A stretch of DNA of 64,000 bases, taken from positions 20,605,752 to 20,669,751 of the forward strand of contig CM034237.1 of NCBI GenBank assembly GCA_019916065.1, written 5' to 3'. This DNA comes from Vitellaria paradoxa. Taxonomy: Eukaryota > Streptophyta > Magnoliopsida > Ericales > Sapotaceae. The notes under the pieces were generated by a model. That model was not told the origin of the DNA and searched no databases. It saw only the letters and a program-made list of their open reading frames with translations. A program made the position numbers and the translations under genes. This document shows positions 1 to 11,570 of the stretch, in pieces. Within the stretch, counting starts at the first letter, position 1, and each line of letters starts with the position of its first letter.

Positions 1-88
1 TATTGCTCTAATCATGGGATGGTTATATTAGTGCATGTTATGTGTGTTTATCACTCACCCTTCAGGTTACAAGATCCGAGGTGTGACA
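1..88 (-). mobile_element. Terminal piece of a large Ty3/gypsy-type LTR
   Basis: Read on the minus strand, this segment starts TGTCACACCTCGGATC and runs on through the motif GTGAGTGATAAACACACA. It matches the first ~90 bases of the solo LTR at 55901 almost base for base. The LTR terminus therefore lies at base 88 and the rest of the copy is outside the window to the left. No polypurine tract is visible next to it, so a solo or truncated copy is as likely as the edge of a full element. Confidence 0.8.
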
Positions 89-283
89 GTAGAAGTGGTA
101 TTGGAAGAGTAAAACTCCTCAAACATCTTTAACAACTGAGCTTGCTACGTCTTTATATTAGCGATCTCGCTACAAAATAAATTCACTCAACTTCCATTTG
201 CTCCATTTTTTGCATAACACTTTCAAGTTGGGATCTTGAATTAGCACAACTCGAGAAATGAAAATTGCACACCGAAGGGGGCT

Positions 284-1810
284 TTGGCCCATGGCCCATC
301 CCGCGTACATAGCCAGGCTTCTTTCCTAGAACCTACATCCCCAAAGTATCCTTACTCAATGCATCATGGCCATCAGGGGGAGGCTGTTACGCCTCGAGTC
401 TCGCGACCTGACACATCATCAATCACATTTCAATTCATTCAACCATTTATTCACATTTATCATCACTACTTTTCGACAACATATATTCACAATCCACTTA
501 ATCATAGATCTCATCTCATGGTATCCTTACATTTCACTTTATTCAAAGTCTTATTTATTCAGCATTACATGTCAAATTCCACTATCATAAGCTAATCAAC
601 TCTTAACAACTTTTTAGAACATATTTCCCTTTCTCAATTCATGTAATTAAGAAATAAAGCGTCACACAAAAACATGTTACTAAACTCTTTCATAAACCTA
701 GGGTAGGAGGTCAAAATAAATAAAGTTAGGAAATTAAACTGGTCTCGGTGGGCCCAAGGGCTTGGGTGCCCCCGTTTTGTGCGCCTAAGATGGTGGGTGC
801 CCAACTGATTCCTACCTTGTGCGCCCACAGCTTGGTAGGTTTCATGTTTTATTTTCCGAGTTCTTGGTTCTCCACTCTTGGGACCTCAAATTGACCAAGT
901 TTAAGACAAAATACCTAAAGTTTCATGTTTCTAACATCACCACAAGACTTATAGGTACAAAAGAAAACCAACAATTTGAGTTTTCATCAACTATGGGCCA
1001 AGTTATGGATTAAACAACATTTTCACTCTCTCAACCTATACATACATATATATGGGTACATGACTTCTATTTTCCTCCATAGAGGTAATCAACACTTGAA
1101 AAGGCTTCTCTAATGGTATTCTAGTCCTTGTTACACATCATATATGTAAGAATGATGCATTAAATCCCTACCTCAAGCTAAAATAAGAATGGAACAACAA
1201 GGTGATATCCTCCGGTTCCAAGCTCTCAAACTTTGATGGGTTCAATCCTTTCACTCCTTGATCCAAACTACAAATGAATCACATAAAATGGTTCTTTAAG
1301 TGTCCAATTACACCTTTGCAAAATTAATTTAATTTTCATTTAGGCTAGAAGAACTTACCCTCAAGAACTCCACCCGGTTCTTCTTGTCTCTTTTTCCTGG
1401 TTCCTCTCTTCCAACCAAAATTTCTTTCTTTCTCTTGCACCATACACACATTTATATATATAATTTGGCAAATATTTTAATCTCCCACAATGGTTTTCAG
1501 GCTTCCCCATTTCCCCTAGCTAGATATAGGTATATAGATGTGAGGGCTCGGCAACACAATTCAGAATAATCCATACCTGTCACTTCTGCTATATCTCGGG
1601 CACCCAACTCCTTCTCAGCCGTGCGCCCAAGGTGCCTCCTTCATACACTCTTGCTAAAATGCCAACTTTTAAATGTTTGGCTTATCTCTTTCAAACTTCT
1701 CAACTCTAAAGTACCATTAATGATCCATACTACTAAATCAACATATCATTACTTCCAAAATGTATCGAAAACCATATATTCATGTTAACACAAAAGTCTG
1801 GGGTATTATA
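284..1810 (+). mobile_element. 5'-truncated LTR of the same gypsy family as 55901-58895
   Basis: From about 720 to 1810 this is colinear with 57740-58895. It shares the GGGCGCCC-like cluster, the block around CTTGGGACCTCAAATTGACC (870-900), the segment GCATTAAATCCCTACCTCAAG and the end CTGGGGTATTATA (in the solo LTR: CCGGGGTATTACA). From 284 to 720 the similarity is weaker but the layout looks the same. The 5' third of the LTR is missing in this orientation. An opposite-orientation LTR end of the same family lies at 1-88, so the copies have been rearranged or inserted twice. There is no protein-coding content. Confidence 0.72.
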
Positions 1811-1874
1811 GAGGCTCACTCCTCACGCGTACCATCTCATCCTAACATTTCTTATAACTAATATGAGAATATTA

Positions 1875-2745
1875 TCAAACCACAATTAAAAAATTACATT
1901 GCCAAATAAAAATTACAAGAACGTACATGTAACTCTCTCGCCTTTGAGCAACACCATTGGTTACTTTTTGTTGTGTGCACTTGCTTCCACCATCCAATGA
2001 AGCCAATCGGCTTATTACTTTTAGGATCCACCTATGAAAAGTAATATATAAGTACAAGACTAATAGTATAAATGAATCATGTAAACTAATAGTTACCATG
2101 CTATGACAAGCAGGCACAAATGCACGTGATCCCATCACATGTGTAACGGTTTGATGAGATTGATTCTGTCCATTTTTCAGAAACTTCTCCTGAAAAAAAA
2201 CAAAAACAAAGAAAAAACACGTGTTCAATATTAAAAACATAACTAAAACATATTGTTTAATACATATGCATGTAAATTATATATATTAACTTGGTAACTA
2301 ACGTCTGTCCATTTGTTATAAATGTGCTACTCCTAATCCACTTGTAACACACTAGACAGGCAATGCCCTCTTGCCTCCTCTACACTAAGTCCCTCATTCA
2401 TCATCTTTCTAAATTGCTTATACTACTTGTGTCGTAAGTCACTCAAATGGGCTTTGAAAATTTCCTCCACCCTCTTTCGTCCCACACTTCCATGACTCAC
2501 ATCAATATTAATGCATGACTGCAAATATAAGATATACAAAAGGTTAAGTTTTAATTTAATATGTTGCCAATAATGATATTTAGTACCGTAAGGGGCGCAA
2601 ATACCTCCTTCTTATCCCTCTCAATAGTGTCAGCATAGCAGTGTTAATTGTGTGGTAGGAAGTGTCTGACAATAATACCAAACTCGCTTGACAACTTCGC
2701 TGATTTGTCACAATTGAGTGGCTGCCCTTGCTCAGACATTTTTAG
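1875..2745 (-). pseudogene. CACTA second-ORF (Transposase_24-like) remnant
   Basis: Short open pieces on the minus strand resemble the protein encoded beside the transposase of plant En/Spm (CACTA) elements. Near 2600-2740 the translation contains DKSAKLSSEFGIIVR. Near 2110-2170 it contains QTVTHVMGSRAFVPA, where the family usually has a 'THTxGSRSF'-type motif. Stops and frame changes separate the pieces. It lies just downstream, in the element's sense, of the TNP2 remnant at 2772-3900, which is the usual CACTA gene order. The DUF4216 region that normally ends TNP2 was not found between them, so it is probably deleted. Confidence 0.5.
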
Positions 2746-2771
2746 AAAAATAATGTAATAAATAAAAAAAA

Positions 2772-3900
2772 TTAGAATAACACATACCTATGATATTTGT
2801 CTAACCTATCGCAGTTATTAAGCACGTACTGATGTATAGTCTGAAGGTCTTGTCTTGACAAGACAACATATTTTTCATCACCGAAAGGATGAACTTTGTG
2901 TGAAAAAACTATTAAATTAGGTTCTTCTCTACCTTCCACTGTCCTGTCATAATTGCACTCCCCTTGATTGAATTTGGTCTTAATTCTATGAAGATACTTA
3001 GAAAGGAATGTTAGAGATTTATTCACAATATATGCTTCAGTGATCAAACCTTTAGGACGAGCTCTATTCGTCACATAATCCTTTAGGGTACCTAAATATC
3101 TCTCAATTGGATACATCCATTTATAGTGCACTGGGCCACCAATCATCGTTTCTTCTGGTAAGTGTACTGCCAAATGAACCATAACATTAAAGAATGCGGG
3201 TAAGAAGATACGTTCTAACTTACAAAGTATGATGACAATGTCCTGAGAGAGTTACTTAAGAACATTCACTTTCAACATTTTGCAACATAACTCTTTAAAG
3301 AAGAAACATAATTCCACCAATGCCTTATACATCTCATTATGCAGATATCCACGCATTCCAGTCAGTAAAACTCGTTGCAATAGCACGTGACAATAATAAC
3401 TCTTTAACCTAGCAACTTCATTTCCCTCTCATTAACACAACAAGAAATGTTTGAGGCAAACCCATCGGGCAATTTCACTAATCTTAGAAATTCAGAGAAG
3501 CCATGCTTTTCTTGCGGTGACAAAGTGAATATTGCCAGGGGCATCACAAGAGTTGAACCATCTGAGACCAAATGTAATTCAAGACATATACCCACATCAG
3601 CTAATTCTTATCTAGCCTTCACAGTATCCTTTGTCTTCCTACTAATGTCTAGTAATGTGCCAAGCAAATTGTCACATATGTTCTTCCCAATATGCCTCAC
3701 ATCGAGATTATAGCGCAATTTTAATTTGTGCCAATACAGCAACTCCTAGAATAAACTCTTCTTCAAAAAATTCAAATCTTGTGCCTCATGCTTTCTTTTC
3801 TTATTATTCGAGTGTTTTCTAGGTTTATCAACTTTAACATGTCGTAATTGTTGTAGGACATTATCTCTCGAAATCTCCTTAGGCCTATCATAAAGTTCTG
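2772..3900 (-). pseudogene. TNP2-like CACTA transposase remnant
   Basis: The minus-strand translation matches the C-terminal half of plant TNP2 transposases. In reading order it shows KTKDTVKAR near 3620, a stretch near 3450-3590 containing KLPDGFASNISCCVNE (end of Transposase_21), and HLPEETMIGGPVHYKW then MYPIERYLGTLKDYV (DUF4218 hallmark, 3060-3180). Stops at about 3250 and 3595 and missing N-terminal domains show it is dead. TNP2 catalyses excision and insertion of CACTA elements. The N-terminal part that should lie to the right is absent and a beta-galactosidase fragment lies there instead. Confidence 0.85.
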
Positions 3901-4231
3901 ATTTACCATCAAAGGCTTTATTTTTTCATCAAATATGATTTCGCAGAAGATATTGACGATGACCTATATAACAGGTTTAGTGTATTTGATGAAAAAAAAA
4001 TGATTTAATGTATAAACTAGACTTTGGAATAGAAACAAAAATGCCCCACAAAATATTCTGAAAGATTAGTTAAAGGAGCTTCCAAGATGCTGTCAAACAC
4101 GGAGAGTAGAAGTAGATCACAAGTGTTTTCCATGCGTTCCTCCGTACATTCCTCATTTCTTAATTGAATTTCTTTCACAGAAAAAGACAAAGACAGATAG
4201 AGAGAATGAGAGAGACAGAGACAGAGAGAAA

Positions 4232-5410
4232 GTGGAGACTAGCTCAGTCTCAAAGCTGTTCATCTTGTTAAGCCTGGCTTTTTTTGTAGGTACTCAGTTG
4301 ATCCAGTGTAAGGTGACCTACAATAAGAAGGCATTCGTCATCAATAGGCAATGGAGAATCCTCATCTCCAACTCCATACACTACCCCAGAAGCACCCTTG
4401 AGGTGTTTCCCCAATTCTTCTATGTTTCTGTTAATTATATGCTTACATATACATACTTACATATATATGTATATAGAGTAAAATTTTCAAACATTTTTCA
4501 TGGTTTAGTGAAATAGGTATTTTTGTAGATGTGGGAAGATCTTATATGCAAGGCTAAAGATGGAGGTTTAGATGTTATAAATACGTATGTGTTTTGGAAT
4601 ATCTGTGAACCTTCCCTTGGCAATGTGGGTCTCTCTCTAGATCTTTGAAGGGAGATATGATCTCGTACAGTTCATGAAGACAGTACAAAAATCCGGGCTC
4701 TATGTTCATCTCTGAATTGGACCTTACATACGTGGGAATGAAATTTTGGGTATTAGTGACTTCTCTTTCTATGTGTTAATTTTTTTTTTTTTTTTTTTTT
4801 GCTTCCTATTTTTTTCTTTTTTCATATATTTCTGGATCAATTGTCAATATGCCTTTTCTTTTTCGTTTTCAATAGAATAGTGAATGCTTGATGTTACTTT
4901 TTTAGTTTCTTTTTATTTTCTAAAAAGTTTGTTTAAAATTTCTTATATGAATGCTTAATTTGATCTCTCTCTGGTGTAGAGGATTTCTTGTATGGTTGAA
5001 GTATGATCCTGGTATCAGCTTTAGAACAGATAATGACCCTTTTAAGGTTTCTTATTCCTCCCACTTTCCAGAATTTTTTTTCACTCCCTTAATTACTTTC
5101 ACACAAAAGAATGAAAAGTAGGTACAAATGGAAAAAGTGATTTGTTTATCTTGTTATCTGTGGTGTATAAATTCTTTATTTTCTTTGGTTTTTGTATTTC
5201 TCTTTTTCCTTTTTGACTATTTCCTAGAAAAGAGAAACTGTTCTAATTTCTCTGTTTCCAAATTCTTAATTTCTCTAATGCCTAATTATGACACTCTACT
5301 TCCATTTTGATTTTATTTTTGTAGATTGAGAATCAAAGGAAGGCTATTAGACCTGCTGGTGAAGCATATATAAATTGGGCTACAAAGATGGCTATTGTTC
5401 CTTTGTGTGA
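4232..5410 (+). pseudogene. Truncated beta-galactosidase (GH35) pseudogene
   Basis: Plant beta-galactosidases are secreted GH35 enzymes that remove terminal galactose from cell-wall polysaccharides. The first exons are recognisable. They are a hydrophobic signal peptide then VTYNKKAFVINRQWRILIS and SIHYPRSTLE (4232-4402); [17 protein letters not shown] (4529-4625); [10 protein letters not shown] and LYVHL (about 4642-4735); [18 protein letters not shown] (about 4979-5048); and IENQ plus EAYINWATKMAI (about 5326-5410). Intron borders fit at 4403 (GT) and 4528 (AG). Decay is clear: the expected start ATG reads GTG (4232), there is an in-frame TGA at 4713-4715, the intron after exon 2 has shrunk to ~16 bp, and everything after the acid/base region is missing (the family is normally ~700-850 aa). 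It lies between CACTA transposase remains and a CACTA terminus, so it may have been captured by the element. Confidence 0.85.
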
Positions 5411-6362
5411 GCATTCTCTGTTTTTCTTTTTAATTCATTTAATTTGTTGATCATTTTACAAGGTCCTACTGGGAAGACCAGCCATGTGAATCAATTCACG
5501 TATTATACATACATGAAGCAGAGGACTCGAAACTAATGTAATATATATACACATATATACATATATCATTTTATACCCAAAAAAAAGCGCTGAACAGCGA
5601 CATCCCAAATTTTAACACAAACTTGTAAGCAATTGATGAGAATGAAATGATTTTATTCTAGCTTAATGACAATAAGAGAACAGGCTTAAAATAATTGTTT
5701 ATTTCGTAGCAATTAAAGCGAAAAAGTAGCAAGATAAAGTATTAATGGATGAAAATCCTCAAAATCAGTAACTAATGTTTCACACACACAGAGAAAGAGA
5801 AAAAGATAAAGAAGAGAAAGAGAGAGAGAGAGTGGAGGGAGATGTTGGAACCTGTGAATGGAGATGGTAAGGATGAGCAGTGGAGAAGCAACGGTTACAA
5901 TGGCAGCAAGGCATGGTCGCTGAGCAAATAGCGGTAAAGTGTGGCGACAACGGTTATATGTTTTAAAAATTGATGTTTGTATTTTTTTAACTTTTGGATT
6001 GAACTTTAATAAGGAAATAAGAGATTCCTCGCCTATAACTTTTTGTGACCATTTGATCTCTCGCCTAAAGTTCAAATAAGGCTTAAATAAGACTTAAATA
6101 AGGCTTTATGATTTTTGTTAGGTGAGTCTATTTGCACTCCACAAATAATATAATTGCCCTTCATAAAAAAAAATTTACAAATTTGAAAGGCAAAAAATAT
6201 TTTTAACAATCATATAAAAATAAATATTATTTTATTTTATTTCATAACTTAATCAAACAAAAAGCTAATTTTTTTATTATTTTTATTTACAAATTTTTGT
6301 TATTTTTAATCATCATCTTCATGTCATTTAGTAAAATTATATAGGATCCTTTCAATCCGCAT
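5411..6362. other. AT-rich stretch, no gene recognised
   Basis: This contains a GA-rich microsatellite at about 5790-5832. Short tracts with TCTCGCC or CCTCGCC (about 6025-6065) resemble the subterminal motif of the CACTA end at 6938. The 120-codon open frame on the minus strand (5713-6075) is mostly low-complexity serine/leucine encoded by the microsatellite and is not credible as a gene. Confidence 0.5.
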
Positions 6363-6450
6363 CAGAGGTGGAGCTAGGAATTCACACATAGGTGGGCACT
6401 AATCACAATAGTGCCCCCTCCCCCCCAGGCCATACAAGTGGCTCCGCCCA
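6363..6450. repeat. Short imperfect foldback repeat
   Basis: GAGGTGGAGCTAGGA at the left faces the complement of CAAGTGGCTCCGCCC at the right, with a C-run between. This resembles the ends of very small foldback MITE-like repeats. No target duplication was identified. Confidence 0.35.
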
Positions 6451-6779
6451 TGATCCCCATAATCTAGTATATATTTTAAAAATAATGCAATAAAAAATAT
6501 AATAAAAAATGTAAATGTGTTAAATATTAAAATAAGTAAATTATGAAAATTTTGTTAAAAATAAGGATATATATAAAGATAATTAAGAAAATGACAAAAT
6601 TTTTTAGATTAATTGAAATGAATTAAATAAGTTATTTTCTTATTTGATTAATATATAAAATAAATTAAAATTTATTTTTATATTATTGCTAAAAATATAT
6701 AAGAAAATAAATTTATTTAGTTTTTAAAAATATTCTTTTCTAACATAAAATTAAATTTACAAACCATATTTACCAAAAT

Positions 6780-6938
6780 CCTCGCAAAATACAACTATTA
6801 GCAAGGAAATTTTTCCTTGTAAAAACTATTCTAGTCACTTGCGAGGAAATATTTGTTTCTTCGTTGAAAACCTGTTATTAGCAAGAAAATAAGGTTCCTC
6901 GCAAAAATTTCTCCCCTATACTCCATTTTCTTGTAGTG
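6780..6938. mobile_element. Right terminus of a CACTA element
   Basis: The stretch ends in TTTTCTTGTAGTG. Its reverse complement, CACTACAAGAAAA, is the classic plant CACTA terminal inverted repeat. Just inside are several direct and inverted copies of a short subterminal motif (GCGAGGAAAT and TTCCTCGCAAA), the arrangement expected of transposase-binding sites. No matching left terminus is visible in the window. The element probably includes the TNP2 remains at 1.9-3.9 kb and the beta-galactosidase fragment, with its left end lost or outside the window. Confidence 0.75.
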
Positions 6939-7257
6939 ATTTAAAATTTTTTTAATAACGTGAGTTGGTATAGCAAATTCTTACAATACTTTTTCTTACC
7001 TTAAATTAGCACTTATTACTCTTTGTTATACCAAATCTCCTTTGGAGATTATTATTTTTATCTTAGAATATCTATATAGGTATGATACTTGAATACATCT
7101 AACAATTTCATTCCATATAATATCTTCATCATCATTCAATTGTTTTTTCGTTCTATAAGCTTATTACCCTATAAAATTTCTTGTGTTTTAATTTTTCCTT
7201 TTAGGTTCTTCTTTAGTTAGATTTTTTTTTTTTTTGAATTATCACTATTATTGTTTA

Positions 7258-7570
7258 CACTACTAGAAATGGGGAAACGCTCAACCACCTGAGGTGGTTG
7301 CCTAAAGCTCTTAAGGTGGTCCTCTATAATATAGCTGACCGCTTAACGACCGCTTAAAGGCAACTGTGGATGCCATGGTTGAGAAAGGTTATACACAACC
7401 GCTTATGGCAGTTATCAAATTTCTCGACCACCCAAAGTAGTCAAAAATTAATTTCGGGTATTCCTTTTGCCAACTGCCTTGAGGCGATCATCTTTTCCCT
7501 TTCAACAACCACTTTCAAGCTGTTGCCAAACATGGTAATGGGCATTAGACGACTGCCTCAAAGTAGTCGT
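7258..7570. repeat. Left subterminal inverted motifs of the CACTA element
   Basis: Repeated short motifs occur in both orientations: CAACCACCTGAGGTGGTTG (a near-perfect palindrome), GACCGCTTAACGACCGCTT, ACAACCGCTTATGGC, GCCAACTGCCTTGAGGCGA and CGACTGCCTCAAAGTAGTCG. They match the right end at about 20845-20925. In known CACTA elements such motifs bind the element-encoded protein, and that role is inferred here. Confidence 0.7.
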
Positions 7571-7974
7571 GTACACTATTTTGTTTTTCACACACCTATA
7601 TATTTTTTGCTAAAACCAATGGAAACCTGTATATTATCATAACCAAACCTATACATTCATACATCCCTAATTGAACATTCAAATAAACTATGCCACGAGA
7701 AATGAAATTATTCACAAAAACATAATTATTTACAAAAGATGACTTTTGAAATGGTTATTACATTAATTTCACAAAAGATAACAAAAAATATCTTCGTGGG
7801 AGTGTCAAAGTCAAAACTACAGGAGAAGCCAACAAACTTGAAATTGATTAGCAAAAAAATTAAATCGATAAAAGTTGATTGAAAATAACCTGTAAAATCC
7901 TAAAACTTTAAATTTAAAAGTAAAATTAGCTTATAATACTTTATATTTAAACAAATTAAAGCAATAAAATTATC

Positions 7975-8870
7975 AAGGCCATTCCAAGCAATCTGTATCT
8001 CGAAATTTTGCACGGTTCATTCCTATAAGTCCCAAATGGCTAGAACTCGCTGCTCATCAAGGTCCATCTAGATCAGACGGTGCATGCTCAGTTTGAGTAG
8101 TTGAGTTCTCCATGACACATTTCAAGTTTCAAGTAGAACCTATTTAGAGCCATTTCGGGTGATCTATAGCTCCAATTCCAGTGCGACTCATTCCTATAAG
8201 TCCCAAATAATTGGAATTCACTAGTCGTCAAGTTTCATCTAGATCAGATAGTGAATGCTTGGTTTGAGCAATTGAGTCCTCTGTGGATGTTTCTAAGTTT
8301 TAAGTTTCAAGTACAACCTACTCAAGGTCATTTCGGGTGATCCATAGCTTAGATTCACACGCAATTCATTCTTGCAAATCCCAAATGGATGGAGCTCGCT
8401 ACTCATCAGGTTCCATCCAGATCGGATAGCAAATGCTCAGTTTGAGCAGTTGAGTCCTCAATGGCACGTTTCTAAGTTTCAATTTTGAGTAGAACTTACT
8501 CTGAGCCATTCCAGGTGATCCATAGCTCAAATTCCCCCACGGTTCAGTCTTGCAGGTCCTAAATGGTTAAACTCACTACTTGTCAAGTTCCGTCTACATC
8601 AGACGGCACATGCTCAATTTGAGCAGTTGAGACCTCCATGGACATTTCTTAGTTTTAAGTTTCGAGTAGAACATAAACAAGGCCATTTCAGGTGATCCAT
8701 TTCAGGTGATCCGTAGCTCAGATTTCCATGCGATTCATTCCTGCAAGTCCCAAATGGATGGAACTCACTACTCGTCAAGGTCTGTCCAGATTGAACACGC
8801 ATGCTCGATTTAAGCAGTGGGGTCATCCATGGTACATTTCTAAGTTTCAAGTTTCAAATTGTACGTTTCA
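7975..8870. repeat. About five tandem copies of a ~176-bp unit
   Basis: Units begin near 7979, 8151, 8328, 8504 and 8681, each with a form of CCATTTCGGGTGATCCATAG. They continue through CATTCCTGCAAGTCCCAAATGG, CTCATCAAGGTCCATCTAGATC and GCTCAGTTTGAGCAGTTGAG and end in runs of AAGTTTCAAGT. The last unit has an internal 16-bp duplication of TTTCAGGTGATCCAT (8688-8715). Such arrays are common in the non-coding parts of large CACTA elements. Short open frames crossing the array are by-products. Confidence 0.85.
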
Positions 8871-9447
8871 TGTTTCAACCTATGTTCAACCTATGTTGAA
8901 GGTCAAAGTTGTAAGTATCATATTTGAATCTATATTTAACATTTGTTCAAGTTCAAAGTTGTAAGTTTCATGTTTCTATATTTGACTTTACTTTATATTT
9001 TAAGTTTACGAACGGAACATCACATATGTAGACACCTATGTAGAAGTTTATAAACTATGAAAAAGTAATGGAATTTATTCAAAACAAAATTTATATATAC
9101 AATTGTAAATAATTAAAATTGTACCTCATCATGATCGTCTCAAGTACTAGGGTGGTCTGATGTCATCATTGCCATCATACATTTAATAGTTTAAAATTTT
9201 AGTTATTCTAATTATCTAAAATCAAAATCGCAAGATATGTTTGTTAATATATGTTTAATACTCAATTTCTTACTTGACTGGAATGTCATGGGCCATGGAA
9301 CTCTGCCAACAGCTAATCCTATATATGGTCCACATGCTGAGCTATCTCATCACGAAACTCATCGAGGACCTCGGCCTAAACCTCATCCTGAAGCTTAGCT
9401 CAAACCGAAACAAAGATCTCAACCTAAACCTCCACCCAGAGCTCAAC

Positions 9448-11295
9448 TCAGACCTCGTCTTGAATCTTGGCTCGAAGACGATTGCGCAAGTTAGCCCAAA
9501 AAGTGTTTAGGCAAACGGCAATAATAGCCTCGATCTCTTTATTTGAGGCAGCAGAGGAGGCTGCTATAGTGGCCTGCCAAGCCACTGACCTAGGTATGCC
9601 ACTGCTAATGACGTGTATATAATCGTGCCTATCCCGGCCTACAACCTCCACGAAGATGGCATCGTGCCTTTCAGTCAAATCTCACTCACCATTTGGGGCT
9701 TAGCCAAGCGTGCTTGTACTGTGTCAATGATCGCTTGCATATCGAGGTAGTGAGTGTTATTTATCCTCTCGAATACGCATAGTCAATCAATTGGGTTCCC
9801 CTCTACATGTATTTGCACCAAATATAAATTAAATTAGCATATGATATGCAACAGCTACTAATGCGTAATAAAAATTATAAAATTGAGTAATAAAAATTGT
9901 AAAATTGAGTAATGAATTTATATATCTCATGGAATATATCATGGATATGCCTTCCCTTGTCGTGTGAAGCAAGCCAAGGTTGGCCCAATTCGTTGAGCTC
10001 CTCGACAACTCAACCTATTTTTATAGAATTATAACTAATTAATAACAGCTGTAGGCAAAACCTCAATTGTAATAAATCCAAAACTTTAATTAAATCATAC
10101 CTAAGCCTCATCAGTGGACTAGAAGAGATGAGGTTCAACCACTGCTCTAGGACCATACACGGTGGATATCGCTAAAGGATATTTGATGCTCTATCAAATG
10201 GTATGACTTTACACTTGTGCTCCTTCCACATCTTTTGATATTTAGCTATATAGGTAGGCCAAAACTCGGATGGACAATCAACCACATTATCTTAATTGGT
10301 TATATCGTAATATATTATTGAAAATATTACATAAGAAATGTCTGAACTGAGATGTGTTAAGTTTTCTCACCATAACCTCCTACCAGATGTAATCCAAGGT
10401 CTTAATGGGAACCATTACCCAATCCATGGTAGATAAGGGCACAACGTGTCCATCACGGACCATTACACCCAAGTGCCTAATAAGCCTATTACCCAATTTC
10501 CCCACAGGATGGTGGTAGTCACTGAACTCAACCTGAAGAGGCTAGCCACTACTCTAACCCTATAGGGGGTAGTAGGACCTCTCATAGCATGATAGGCTAC
10601 TATAGTACTTGTCAAACCTACAATTGTTTATTTTTATTATTGAATTATGATTTTAATCTATGAAATTTAATAATGTTAGAAGTTATGTAGCACTTCTATA
10701 TATGTATAGAAGCATATATACCTGACGCAGTTGAGATGCTAGTATCTAATGAGACATCATATGGCCTTGGGGGACTCCAACCAAGGGATAGAATAGTGCA
10801 TGGTGATGCCTAACGGGGCGTCAATGCAACGTGATGCCTACAGCTGATACTGGGTAAAAGGGGTTGGGTAGAGCCCACCCCTAAAAAATGGGACATGGGT
10901 ACGATAATAGAGTAAGGGGATGAGTAAAGTAAGAAGCAAGATGACCCCAAGGGGAAACATAAATGGCATGGGTGTAAGAGATGAGGGGGACTGTGTATCT
11001 AAGGCCTATTAGATACTAGAGGGGATCGGCTGGGAGCGAGTGCCTTAGAAGGTATGGGTGCTTGAGTGGTCTCCGACTCCAGCCAAGGCTTAGTATGATC
11101 AGAGGCCTGAGTGGGATCTAGGGTCTGGGTAGAATCAGAATCAATATGTGCCTGAGTATCGTCAGGGGGCTGCATGGCATTAGGATCAACATGTGGCTCT
11201 GCATCCGTAGCATCTGTAATCGTTACTCGTGCACGGGTTAAGTGCAGCTGCTTACCCATGGTAGGTGGACGATCTCTCTTCCTACCACGCGCCAT
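9448..11295 (-). pseudogene. CACTA second ORF (Transposase_24/PTTA-like), broken
   Basis: A plausible start at 11295 opens with MARGRKRDRPPTMGKQ, basic like a DNA-binding N-terminus, and stays open to about 10999. Further on, 10370-10560 reads QVEFSDYHHPVGKLGNRLIR then HLGVMVRDGHVVPL. This matches the 'xxEFNexGQPIGxNxxxFxxFLGVLVR' core of the second gene of plant CACTA elements. WPTYIAKYQKMWKEHKCKV (about 10200-10260) and a final piece at 9448-9678 follow. Stops and likely introns separate the parts. It lies directly downstream of TNP2 on the same strand, the family's normal arrangement. It is not functional as it stands. Confidence 0.65.
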
Positions 11296-11570
11296 ATCAT
11301 AACTCCTACATATTGAAAGATGTATTAGTTTAAAATCTAAATTTAACAAATTATAAATGAACAAGGAATAGAAACTAAGGCATATATATGGTGCAATGCC
11401 TAAGTATGTCATACGACTATATATTCGATTATATCTCCTTCAACCGTTTTTCTAACCTAATCAGCATCTTGCTCACGAGCTAACACGACGGTGTCACTGA
11501 GCTTTTGCTGTGGGTTCTCCTCTACCTTTGGATCATCACAATAAATCTCAAATACCCCCTTCTTGATATT

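Noticed and set aside
5713..6075. 120-codon minus-strand gene
   Set aside because: Half of it is encoded by a GA/CT microsatellite. There is no domain or codon pattern.
8614..8964. Open frames on both strands in the 176-bp array
   Set aside because: They follow the repeat unit on both strands and are explained by the array.
10999..11412. Independent host gene of 137 codons
   Set aside because: It sits in the CACTA second-ORF position on the element's coding strand and is followed by matching second-ORF fragments.
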